Under the pieces are notes generated by a model that was not told where the DNA came from, made no database searches, and saw only the letters and a list, made by a program, of their open reading frames with translations. The position numbers and the translations under genes are program-made. From Lobosporangium transversale (Eukaryota > Mortierellomycota > Mortierellomycetes > Mortierellales > Mortierellaceae): 64,000 nt of DNA. Below, one piece after another: positions 48,950 through 58,253 of this stretch; within the stretch, counting starts at the first letter, position 1, and each line of letters opens with the position of its first letter. The stretch spans positions 798,501 to 862,500 of the forward strand of contig NW_019028987.1 in assembly GCF_002105155.1 (NCBI RefSeq), given 5' to 3'.

Positions 48950-49513
48950 TCGAGGCATAGTATTCACCAAGAACACTCCTGATGCAATGTGTGTATTATA
49001 TCCAGCATTATGTTACCACGCACTCTATTCCCAAACTTGACTCGCAGTTCTCACGCTCCATCCTTTTCTCATCAACTTTCTTTTTTAGATGCCATTCAAC
49101 ATTCAATGCATTGGTTCTCCTCTTCATTAAGCTCTTATTAGATCTCTGACCTCAGCTTGTTTTAAATTACAAATGAAATTTCATCCTTGAAATAAATTAC
49201 AATTACATGCTTGAATCTTTAGTGACGATAACGAGAAAAGTTCACAAGGGTTGGACAAAGGATAAGGAGGAACCATAATGACAGAGCAAGAATATGATGA
49301 AGTGCAACAATACTAGCAAGTGCCATTTGTCGCTATCCAATGTCGTTTGAAAAAAAAGGTTAAAAAACTAGAGGCGCCAGTGAGGGCACAGCACAGTTGA
49401 GCATGTTGCATCCTTGGATTGATTTCAATCATTCTTGCTTTCATACATCACTGCATCCCAATTACATAACTTTAACCCCCACTCTGGGATATCCTCTCTT
49501 TTAAAGACCATTC

Positions 49514-49549
<36 letters not shown>

Positions 49550-49904
49550 CATTAATTTAATGCACATAGCTGTTTTCGCTACAGGTTTGGACATTGATGA
49601 ATAATCCTTGGCTAGAATACATTGCGGCAGAGAGCATTTTATAGGCTTTATCAAAACCGAGATGCCTCCAGCCCCACTTAAATAGGAGATCTTAGTTTTT
49701 ATGTAGAAAAATGAAGTAATAAATATCCAGAAATTGTGGCGCTGTGATCCACATCCAATTTTTATTATTTTCCACAATATCTTGCAGCAGTATTGGCCCT
49801 CTCTTTAACCTACTGAAGTTTAGTTCTATGATTCTTTAAAACATTGCACTGGCCTTCTTGGATGTATATGGTACTGGATGATACTGTCCTTTCACTTCTG
49901 TTTG
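48950..49904. other. Gene-poor sequence
   Basis: 955 bp with no supported gene. An A run of about 30 lies near 49516-49544. Frames are broken throughout; probably decayed transposon or intergenic DNA. Confidence 0.4.
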
Positions 49905-50215
49905 GAATGCTTGATTAATTGTTCCGTGCTTTTTTTCCTCCCCTGCTCCCTCATTCTTTGATGCAAGTTTTGTCTGTCAAGCCAAGTCGCGTCTGATAGT
50001 TTTCAAGCTCCGTGGATAGCTTCTAGAGTCCTGAAAAAGATATAGACCAATGATGGCTCATGATATCAAGGAATCTTGAAACAAGATTGCGCCTTCGATC
50101 CCTTGTAATAACTTAGCCCAGCACTTGGAGTTCCGCGAATGGTAAAAGTATTTTAAGAAAGCTTTAATTAACGTTCATTGAACGCGTCTCTGCTTCAGAT
50201 ATTCAAGTATAACTA
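49905..50215 (+). repeat. Dispersed repeat, copy 1
   Basis: About 310 bp similar to 59605-59925. Shared segments include GCTTGATTAATT at the start, CTGTCAAGCCAAGTCGCGTC, CACTTGGAGTTCCGC and GCGTCTC(T/C)GCTTCAG. It ends where the Tc1/mariner-like element is inserted. Nature unknown: a solo LTR or a duplicated promoter segment are both possible. Confidence 0.6.
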
Positions 50216-50760
50216 CAGTCCTCCAAAAAAGTGTTGGCATGTTTCAATAATTTTACTTTATTCTTCGTAATCTCCATACCGTAGCGTTGCATTGTGCCCT
50301 TATAAGTATCGCATAATCTCCGGTATTATAGGTTGCCTTCTAGAAATTTCTAGCTCTCTCTGCCTTATGGATATGGCGGGAAGGCTCATGAAAGTTGACC
50401 GGTCCATTCTAACACTTTTTCGAAAAGCTATAAATTTCAGCTTCTTCCTCTCTACTAAGGCTGCCTTTGAGCCTTATCCACTATTAAGCATACCACTCAA
50501 TTGCCCCGTCTGAGATATTTTATGGCGAGTCCGAAGTCAAGGAGATCAAAAAAGTTGTTTATTATTTTAGCTAGGTCGGAGCCTTATATAGGCTCCAACA
50601 TAACCGTCACTAATTGCTCTGATCTATGAATAAAAAGGGGAGTGCTCCATTTGGGTACACTCCCTAGCCTCAGGACGTAACGCCGTCTCCTCTCTCTTAT
50701 AATCCCATTATTCTCAAGACACCATGAGGGCCATTACCATCACAAACAGTCAAGGATGCT

Positions 50761-51129
50761 ATGGCCATGCTTCGACAAGGAAAATCTGTCCGTGAAATAT
50801 CCAGAACTCTCCATATCTCTACTTTTTCAGTTTCTAAGATTTATCAAAGAGGCAAAGCAAACATCCCACGCCCTAAAATGGGTCGCCCTACGAAAGTTAC
50901 CAGGAGGACGAAGACCTTACTTGCTCGTTACTTTGATATTGGGAAAATTGTAACCTTAAAGGAAGGCCAGCGTTTCATCAAATCGACTGACGGAGTACAG
51001 ATTCACGTAGAGAGCGTCCGAAATTACCTTGCACAAGAGAGCTTGAAAGAATATGTCAAGCGAAAGAAGCAGGATCTCACTGCGGATCAAATTGCCGCAC
51101 GGTACCAGCAGTGCTCCTATTCGAATTGA
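50761..51129 (+). pseudogene. Truncated Tc1-like transposase N-terminus
   Basis: 122 codons from an in-frame ATG. It shows the double HTH of Tc1-type transposases (AMLRQGKSVREISRTLHIST, KMGRPTKVTRRTKTLLARYF). A TGA lies upstream in the same frame, and an ATG at 50724 is in a different frame, so the original start may be lost. The frame ends a few codons after the point (51109) where a MITE begins: the last residues and stop codon are MITE-derived. It lies inside the terminal repeats of the 50216-53320 element, which identifies it as that element's own transposase remnant. Confidence 0.7.
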
Positions 51130-51188
51130 ATTATGATGTTTCAGATTAAAAAAATAAATATCAATTGACAAAATTTCAGTTTGAATAC
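51109..51188 (-). mobile_element. hAT-type MITE, copy A (one end lost)
   Basis: Starts CAGTGCTCCTATTCGAATTG and continues with the same interior as the copy at 61844-61941 in opposite orientation (ATTATGATGTTTCAGATTAA). The far end stops at TTTGAATAC, so the terminal GGAGCACTG is missing. It interrupts the Tc1-like transposase frame. Confidence 0.7.
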
Positions 51189-51350
51189 TAAGACAAGTCA
51201 GAGTAAACTTCCACACATATTTTGGCTCACATGACCCACATAGCCCACATGACTTAATGGAAACATCCACTATTTTTAATGGAAGGGTGTTGCAAACAAG
51301 GCAAACTCGAGCATCAAAGGGGACACCCCATTTTCGCACGCTGCGGCTCA

Positions 51351-52818
51351 TTTCACTCGTCATGCCAGGTTTCACTTGCAATTTCACTCGCTGTGGCCGC
51401 TGCGCCTGATTTCACTCACATTTCACTCGCTGTGGCTGATTTCACTCACATTTCACTCGCTGTGCCTGATTTCACTCACATTTCACTCGCTGTGCCTGAT
51501 TTCACTCACATTTCACTCGCTGTGTCTGATTTCACTCACATTTCACTCGCTGTGCCTGATTTCACTCACATTTCACTCGCTCTGCCAGGTTTCACTTGCA
51601 TTTTCACTCGCTGTGGCTGATTTCACTCACATTTTCACTCGCTGTGGCTGATTTCACTCACATTTCACTCGCTGTGCCTGATTTCACTCACATTTTCACT
51701 CGCTGTGCCTGATTTCACTCACATTTCACTCGCTGTGCCTGATTTCACTCACATTTTCACTCGCTGTGGCTGATTTCACTCACATTTTCACTCGCTGTGT
51801 CTGATTTCACTCACATTTCACTCGCTGTGGCTGATTTCACTCACATTTTCACTCGCTGTGTCTGATTTCACTCACATTTTCACTCGCTGTGTCTGATTTC
51901 ACTCACATTTTCACTCGCTGTGTCTGATTTCACTCACATTTTCACTCGCTGTGTCTGATTTCACTCACATTTCACTCGCTGTGCCTGATTTCACTCACAT
52001 TTTCACTCGCTGTGTCTGATTTCACTCACATTTCACTCGCTGTGCCTGATTTCACTCACATTTCACTCGCTCTGCCAGGTTTCACTTGCATTTTCACTCG
52101 CTGTGGCTGATTTCACTCACATTTTCACTCGCTGTGCCTGATTTCACTCACATTTCACTCGCTGTGTCTGATTTCACTCACATTTTCACTCGCTGTGTCT
52201 GATTTCACTCACATTTCACTCGCTGTGGCTGATTTCACTCACATTTCACTCGCTGTGCCTGATTTCACTCACATTTCACTCGCTGTGCCTGATTTCACTC
52301 ACATTTCACTCGCTCTGCCAGGTTTCACTTGCATTTTCACTCGCTGTGGCTGATTTCACTCACATTTTCACTCGCTGTGGCTGATTTCACTCACATTTCA
52401 CTCGCTGTGGCTGATTTCACTCACATTTCACTCGCTGTGCCTGATTTCACTCACATTTCACTCGCTGTGCCTGATTTCACTCACATTTTCACTCGCTCTG
52501 CCAGGTTTCACTTGCATTTTCACTTGCTGTGGCTGATTTCACTCACATTTTCACTCGCTGTGGCTGATTTCACTCACATTTTCACTCGCTGTGTCTGATT
52601 TCACTCACATTTCACTCGCTGTGTCTGATTTCACTCACATTTCACTCGCTGTGCCTGATTTCACTCACATTTCACTCGCTGTGCCTGATTTCACTCACAT
52701 TTTCACTCGCTGTGCCTGATTTCACTCACATTTCACTCGCTGTGGCTGATTTCACTCACATTTCACTCGCTGTGCCTGAATTCATTCACATTTCATTCGC
52801 CATGCCAGTTTTCATGTA
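51351..52818 (+). repeat. Minisatellite with 30/31-bp unit
   Basis: About 48 tandem units of the form TTTCACTCGCTGTG(C/G/T)CTGAT + TTCACTCACA, alternating between 30 and 31 bp through an extra T. The variable base gives three main unit types. A marker variant (TCTGCCAGGTTTCACTTGCA) recurs at 51581, 52071, 52314 and 52497, giving spacings of 490, 243 and 183 bp, near 16, 8 and 6 units. Edge units at both ends are diverged and share CATGCCAG. The unit contains no stop in two frames, so long ORFs across it are artefacts. Confidence 0.95.
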
Positions 52819-53416
52819 ACCGGTCCTGAGCATGAAAGGTCATCTTAATTTTGTTGTCTTTTCAAGCCTTTTTGCAAGCGAAGTTACTGTAATAATTTTG
52901 TAATAGGGGAAGTCAAAAGGTGATTTCATTACAATAATTAAAACAAACCTTTTTATAGGCTTAAGACAATATACTGTTACAGACATACAAGGAATTCAGG
53001 GACTGGATGAAAGCGTGCCCAGTAGGATAAAGAAGCTCTATGACAACAAAGGAGGCTTTTTAGACTATTAAAGTGGAAAATATGAGAAATAAAGTTCGAG
53101 ATGTCATTTTTCTAAAAAGGTGTTATAATGGATGGCGCAATTTTATAAGTTTCTAAAAGCAGCCTAAACCGCCTTTACTTAAAGCTGAAGCCCGCTACAG
53201 GCTCTAGTGATATACCAGATTATATACATTTAACTTCAGGGCAAACGCAGGTAACATGGAAGAGATTGAAGAGAAAAGCCAGAAAAGCGACATACATGCT
53301 CACACTTTTTTGGAGGACTGTTGTAACAGTATATAGCCTTAAGCTCTTGTTTTAATAATTATTTGTACCTTGCCACAGTTAAACTCCCTCAATCCTCACC
53401 AAACACCGCCACCAAC
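52819..53416. other. Right part of the Tc1-like element and flank
   Basis: Non-coding sequence between the minisatellite and the right terminal repeat (ends 53320), then about 95 bp that resemble the end of the dispersed repeat copy 2 (TTGTAACA(G)TA) before a small candidate gene. Confidence 0.5.
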
Positions 53417-53683
53417 ATGCACCCTGATATTGCTTCAATGTATTACAATGATCGTGAGCGCGTTTGCGAAAAGAAAGCTGTGGTAAGTGAGGCGATAAGA
53501 TCATATGGAAGTCACGTTAATTTGCCACTGACGAATGCTTCCTGTCTCTATTCTGATCTTTCCATAAAGGGGAGTCGGCAAGCGGAGGCGCAGACTTTAT
53601 TTTCTTATTTAAAATTTTGTCTCTTCCAGATTGTAAAAGGACCATCTTTCTCTCAGCTTCCTTTCGAACCAATCCATCGTTAA
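53417..53683 (+). CDS. Possible 39-residue two-exon gene
   Basis: Exon 53417-53482 (MHPDIASMYYNDRERVCEKK + AV), a GTAAGT donor, a CTTCCAG acceptor and exon 53630-53683 (IVKGPSFSQLPFEPIHR, stop) join in phase. I do not recognise the peptide. The intron is 147 bp, and good splice sites plus an ATG in ACCAACATGC context are the only support. It could also be a 5' non-coding exon of the zinc-finger gene that follows. Confidence 0.3.
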   Translation: MHPDIASMYYNDRERVCEKKAVVSEAIRSYGSHVNLPLTNASCLYSDLSIKGSRQAEAQTLFSYLKFCLFQIVKGPSFSQLPFEPIHR

Positions 53684-53787
53684 TTTTCTTTTATCCATTT
53701 CGACCTGCCGCTTTATTTATACGATAGCCACGCTCATTTATATTTATCTTACCCTCACTCGTACTTACATTACCACTTTATATAATC

Positions 53788-54219
53788 ATGTCGCAAAATT
53801 CAGGTGAATCAATGGAAAACGCCACTGCTCATGGCTGCCCGGATTGCGAACGCTCGTTCCCGACACCAGTACAGGCAAAGTATCACTGGAATGATCACCA
53901 TAAGCAGGAATGCGCTATAACTCTTTCTGAGGGCACTGTCATCGAGTTGAGACGGCTCGACAACTATGATAACCATTTTCAATGCCCTGTCTGCGAATCG
54001 GGATTCTCCACTAAGTCTGCGGTGTTCAAACATTTGAGGTCCGCGTTACCATGTATTGAGTCTTTAGAATCCTCCTCCTCCCGCCCCACCACGACAAGCG
54101 ATACTACGCAACCCCCTATGCCTTGGCCGGAGTACGACACCGCGCTACTCCGAGCCTGCCAAGGCTTAGAAAGCTCAGAGCCAAGCAGGGCAGCACTGTT
54201 GGTGCTGTTAAAGCAAGGT
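53788..54219 (+). pseudogene. C2H2 zinc-finger gene disrupted by the chromovirus
   Basis: The frame starts at ATG 53788. Residues ~16-39 form a C2H2 finger (CPDCERSFPTPVQAKYHWND, ligands C-C-H-H) and a second finger-like CPVCESGFSTKSAVFKHLRS ends in Cys. A Ser/Thr/Pro linker and a helical segment (LLRACQGLESSEPSRAALL) follow. The LTR begins at 54220 inside the frame, replacing the rest with LTR-encoded residues up to 54360. On the far side of the element (from 59493) the original frame continues for about 22 codons to a TGA, so only the short tail was cut off. The target was probably a small DNA-binding protein gene; function unknown. Confidence 0.65.
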
Positions 54220-54414
54220 TGCAAAAGTCAAGGTAGTGTTCTAGGGGGATCTAAGGGTGCAATGAAGGTATCTTTATTCAGGGGGAACTATGCTACAGAA
54301 CTAGATAGAAAAGTAGACCTATTTATACTAGTTAATATCCTGTTGCAAGGAATGCTCTAGAAATATGGGCGAAATACTATGTTGCACAAAATTATTATAG
54401 TGATTTCGCTTGCA
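54220..54414 (-). repeat. 3' LTR of the chromovirus
   Basis: 195 bp, identical by eye to 59293-59487. On the element strand it begins TGCAAGCGAAATC and ends GACTTTTGCA. Confidence 0.95.
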
Positions 54415-54422
54415 TCCTTCCC
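54415..54422 (-). other. Polypurine tract
   Basis: GGGAAGGA on the element strand, directly before the 3' LTR; the expected plus-strand primer site. Confidence 0.7.
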
Positions 54423-54438
54423 GTCATGAAGAAACCTA

Positions 54439-57400
54439 TTATCTTGTTTTTCTTGAAGCCTCAAAGACGGCAAGCGCCTCTTTAGCGTTTGTGAGCGAAG
54501 ATTTTGTTTCCCAAGTGGCTTCATCTAATGGATAGCCTTTCCAAAGAACGAGCCACTTAGGAGTTTTGCCAAACATTTTGAAGTCAATGATTTTGTCGAC
54601 TTCATACTCCTCTTCTCCATCTACAAGCTCGGGGGCAGGGCGTGGTGGTAAGCGGTCGCCGAATTCACGAGGTGACTCAATATAGGGGCGAAGCAGATCG
54701 GCATTAAAGACTGGATGCTGATGCATGTCAGGCGGTAGTTCCAGCTTGTAGGCATTTTCATTGACCTTCGAAATGATCTTGTAAGGGCCTATGTACTCAG
54801 GTTCCAGTTTCTGCGACGGCCTATTTTTATGTCCCGCGACAGAGATGTTTTCCGAGCTTAAGAGCACCATGTCGCCCACAGCAAACGTAGCAGGCCTGCG
54901 AGTTTTGTCCGCTTGGGCCTTTTGCCTATTCTGCGCTTCGATGATGGCATCCTGAGCTAGCGCCAAATTCATCGACTGGGTTCGAACAAAATCACTGACA
55001 GCCGGAACATTGGTATCAGGTGGCTTTAAAAGAGATCCAGGGACTAGTGGATGGTGACCATAGTTCAGAAAGAATGGGGAGAAGCCTGTCGTAGGATTGA
55101 CAGAGTTGTTGTATGCGAACTCCATCATAGGCAGTAAAAGATCCCAGTCGTTTTGCTTGTACGATATGTAAGAGCGGAGCATTTCTTCTAATGTTCTGTT
55201 GGCGCGCTCTGTTTGTCCGTCTGATTGTGGATGGAAGGCAGTAGACATGTTAAGTTTGGTGCCCATGAGCTTCATCAACGTTGTCCAGAACTTGCCGGTG
55301 AAACGTGAATCTCTATCTGACACAATTGTCCGAGGCATGCCGTGCAGTCTAAAAACATTGTCGAAAAAGAGTCGTGCAACATCAGAGGCAGTGTCGGTAG
55401 TTCGGCTAGCGCAGAAATGAACTTGCTTGGACAGTTTGTCCACAAAGACCGTAATCGCGTCAAAACCTCTGGCTGTCTTCGGAAGCTTGACAATGAAGTC
55501 CATTGTTACAGTATCCCATCGTTGGCTTGGAATTGCCAAAGGTTGGAAAAGCCCTGCAGGAGGCTTTAGTGAAGGCTTGTTACGCTGGCATTGCTCACAG
55601 GAAGCAATGTATTTTTTTATATCCCTCGCCATGCGTGGCCAAAAATATGTTCGTCGCATGCTACTGTACGTTTTATCGAATCCCAAGTGGCCTGATATAG
55701 GAGCGTCGTGAGCGTCATGCAAGAGTTGTGAACGGAGTCCGTCGTCCTTGGGTATGCAGAGGCGAGGGCCTTGTCCAGCGTTGATCCAGAGTAGACCATC
55801 CACCACGAAGTAACGATCCGAGGTAGAGGCATCCTTATACTGATGCACGAGGGGACCTAGAATTGGATCGTGTAGGTAGCAACTGGCTAGTTGTTTTCGA
55901 ATGCCAGGGTCTAGATTGATATCCAAGGAGTTCAAAGTAGTAGGTGTAGCCTCCAAGTCCTTGAGGTCCGGTCTTCGTGAAAGAGCATCAGGGACGACGT
56001 TATCTTTACCAGGTTTATACTTGAATACGAAATCATACTCTTGAAGCAACTCCATCCATCTTGCTTGTCTGCGAGTCAAGTTCGGCTGGCTAGGAAAATG
56101 TTGTAGAGTGGCATGGTCGGTATAAACGACAAAGTGAGAACCATCAAGGTAGTATCGCCATGTCTTCAGAGCATGCACCACAGCCAGCAGTTCTTGTTCG
56201 TGTGTAGGATAGTTGCGTTCCGCTGGGTTGAGCTTGCGTGAAGTAAAAGCTACTGGTCGTGATTCACCATTTTGGTCCGTCTGGAACAGGACAGCACCAA
56301 TTGCAAAGCCTGAAGCGTCTGTTTCGACTGCTGTAGAGAGGGCAGGATCGAATATCCTAAGAACTGGTGCTGAGCTCACTGCTCTTTTCAAAGTCTCAAA
56401 GGCGTCTTGTTGAGATTTTCCCCAGTGGAATTCCTTATTGGAGCCTAACAATTGTGTGAGGGGAAGAGCAATATCAGCGTAATGAGAAATGTACTGATGG
56501 TAAAAATTAGTCAAACCAAGGAATTGCATCACATGTCGTTGGGTTGTTGGTACTGGCCATTCCCTTATTGCCTTGACAAGTCCGCCATTCGTCTTGAGTC
56601 CATCCTTGGAGATGACATGGCCTAGGAACTCAGTCTCTTCCTGCATGAAGGAACACTTGGATAATTTACAATAAAGCCCAGCTTGACGCAAGAGGGAGAG
56701 TACTTGTCGGATGTGCTCTAAGTGATCTTTCTCGTTATCGGAGTAAATTAAAATATCATCGAGATACACAACAACACATTTATCAAGAAGTGGATCAAGT
56801 ACGTTACGCATCATAGTCGAGAACGCTGCTGGTGCATTTGTAAGACCGAAAGGTACGACGTTAAACTCGTAGTGGCCATAGCGAGTTCGGAACGCGGTCT
56901 TGTGTTTATCATCAGGATGGACACGCATTTGATGATAGCCCGAGAGTAGATCCAGCTTGGTAAAACATTTAGCTGTTCTGAATCTGTCGATCAATTCATC
57001 GATCCGTGGTAAGGGGTACCTGTTTTTCTTTGTGATCTTGTTCAGGCCCCGATAATCAACACACATTCGAAGCGAGCCATCCTTTTTCTTCACAAAGAGG
57101 ACTGGAGCACCGTATGGTGAGGTGCTCGGTGAGATTAATCCTTTTTGTAAAAGATCAGTTAGCTGCTTCTTCAGTTCATCAAGCTCAGCGATCGACAATC
57201 TGATGACAGGTCGGACAGGTGGGTCAGCATAAGGGTCAGTCTCTATACGCATGCTATCACCTCTGTCAGGGGGAAGGCCATCGGGAAGTGTTGTAGGAAA
57301 GACATCAGGGAATTCGACTTGAACGATTTGCTTGATAGAGTCCGGTAGTTCAGAACTACTGCTAGAGACAGGTACTGGAACTCGAACTTGGGCGAGGAAT

Positions 57401-58179
57401 ACCGAGGCATCAGGTTCCGAGGCAACGGTAAGGAAGTTAAGAGCAGATATGACGGAAGATCGCTGTCTAGGCTTCCTGTCGATGCCAGTGCAAGGCCACA
57501 AGACCGGGGTACCTTGGTATTCAAAATGCAGATCATTTGTTCGCCAATTGATGCGAGGGTTGATATCCGTCAGCCATGGTTTACCCAAAATTAGGTCGTA
57601 TTTGGATAGAGGATAAACAATGGCGTTGATTTTATCCTGATACGCGTTGCGGGCGAGGGTGAACGTGGCTGTGTGCTGAGCAATTGTCTCGGTACCGTTG
57701 GGAAGAATGACAGGAATGGGTCTACCCTCAATTAGCGGAACATGTGTGTTCTCGCAGAAAGAGGAACTTATGACATTGCCTTCGGCCCCTCCATCTACAA
57801 GAATGCGCGCAGGTCGACCATTCACTGCTCCAATGAAAGTAAGAAGTCGGCGAGAGTTTTTATGTTTGTCATAGGTAAGGCTGAAGGATTGAAGGCGAAT
57901 TTCGTTACGACAATGGGAGTGGCGATTGGATGAACTAGGGGTAGATGAATGAGTGGAAGTGAGTGAAGTGGAAACAGTGAAAGGATCAGTGGAGGGGAAA
58001 ATAGGGTCGGAGAGGGGATTGTTTTTTAGCAATGAGGAATGAGTAGGGGAATGGGGATCAGGATGAGGTGAATACTTAGCGAGTAGATGTAAGGAAGTAG
58101 ATGCAGTGGGAGCAATAGAGTGATCAGAAAGGGGCATGGATGTTATATTTGTGCACAAAGGATTTTTATTTGTAGTCAT
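54439..58179 (-). CDS. pol: Pol polyprotein: protease, RT, RNase H, integrase, chromodomain
   Basis: 1246 residues from the first ATG (58179). Order: protease with ARILVDGGAEGNVISSSF (catalytic Asp kept, but DGG instead of the usual DSG/DTG), reverse transcriptase with LRMCVDYRGLNKITKKNRYP and YLDDILIYS, RNase H (VETDASGFAIGAVLFQ, TDHATLQHF), integrase with an HHCC zinc module (HLGFDKTYSSMRRTYFW, CEQCQRNK) and the DDE core (DFIVKLPKTARG, IVSDRDSRFTGKFW). A C-terminal chromodomain follows (YEVDKIIDFKMFG, WLVLWKGYPLDEATWE), which in chromoviruses targets integration to marked chromatin. No stops or frameshifts were seen. The frame differs from gag. Confidence 0.96.
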   Translation of the reverse strand: MTTNKNPLCTNITSMPLSDHSIAPTASTSLHLLAKYSPHPDPHSPTHSSLLKNNPLSDPIFPSTDPFTVSTSLTSTHSSTPSSSNRHSHCRNEIRLQSFSLTYDKHKNSRRLLTFIGAVNGRPARILVDGGAEGNVISSSFCENTHVPLIEGRPIPVILPNGTETIAQHTATFTLARNAYQDKINAIVYPLSKYDLILGKPWLTDINPRINWRTNDLHFEYQGTPVLWPCTGIDRKPRQRSSVISALNFLTVASEPDASVFLAQVRVPVPVSSSSSELPDSIKQIVQVEFPDVFPTTLPDGLPPDRGDSMRIETDPYADPPVRPVIRLSIAELDELKKQLTDLLQKGLISPSTSPYGAPVLFVKKKDGSLRMCVDYRGLNKITKKNRYPLPRIDELIDRFRTAKCFTKLDLLSGYHQMRVHPDDKHKTAFRTRYGHYEFNVVPFGLTNAPAAFSTMMRNVLDPLLDKCVVVYLDDILIYSDNEKDHLEHIRQVLSLLRQAGLYCKLSKCSFMQEETEFLGHVISKDGLKTNGGLVKAIREWPVPTTQRHVMQFLGLTNFYHQYISHYADIALPLTQLLGSNKEFHWGKSQQDAFETLKRAVSSAPVLRIFDPALSTAVETDASGFAIGAVLFQTDQNGESRPVAFTSRKLNPAERNYPTHEQELLAVVHALKTWRYYLDGSHFVVYTDHATLQHFPSQPNLTRRQARWMELLQEYDFVFKYKPGKDNVVPDALSRRPDLKDLEATPTTLNSLDINLDPGIRKQLASCYLHDPILGPLVHQYKDASTSDRYFVVDGLLWINAGQGPRLCIPKDDGLRSQLLHDAHDAPISGHLGFDKTYSSMRRTYFWPRMARDIKKYIASCEQCQRNKPSLKPPAGLFQPLAIPSQRWDTVTMDFIVKLPKTARGFDAITVFVDKLSKQVHFCASRTTDTASDVARLFFDNVFRLHGMPRTIVSDRDSRFTGKFWTTLMKLMGTKLNMSTAFHPQSDGQTERANRTLEEMLRSYISYKQNDWDLLLPMMEFAYNNSVNPTTGFSPFFLNYGHHPLVPGSLLKPPDTNVPAVSDFVRTQSMNLALAQDAIIEAQNRQKAQADKTRRPATFAVGDMVLLSSENISVAGHKNRPSQKLEPEYIGPYKIISKVNENAYKLELPPDMHQHPVFNADLLRPYIESPREFGDRLPPRPAPELVDGEEEYEVDKIIDFKMFGKTPKWLVLWKGYPLDEATWETKSSLTNAKEALAVFEASRKTR

Positions 58180-58253
58180 CAACTGTAACTGACCATGCCC
58201 TCTATTATCCAGGGCTTGAAGGCTGGGGCTAGAGGGGGCGAGGCAGGCCTGGT

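Larger units (their letters stand above)
50216..53320 (+). mobile_element. Tc1/mariner-like DNA transposon, non-autonomous, with nested insertions
   Basis: The left end CAGTCCTCCAAAAAAGTGT (50216) and the right end, whose reverse complement is the same 19 bases, are perfect terminal inverted repeats; both continue to a GCATGT a few bases in. TA precedes the left end; the right flank is TT, so the duplication is imperfect there. The interior holds a truncated Tc1-like transposase N-terminus (50761-51129), a hAT-type MITE (from 51109) and a 1.47 kb minisatellite (51351-52818). No catalytic domain is visible, so it could move only with help from another copy. Confidence 0.75.

Noticed and set aside
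51279-52598. Long plus-strand ORFs across the minisatellite
   Set aside because: They translate a 30/31-bp repeat that has no stops in some frames; the peptides are just the repeat read in different frames, with no start context or domain.
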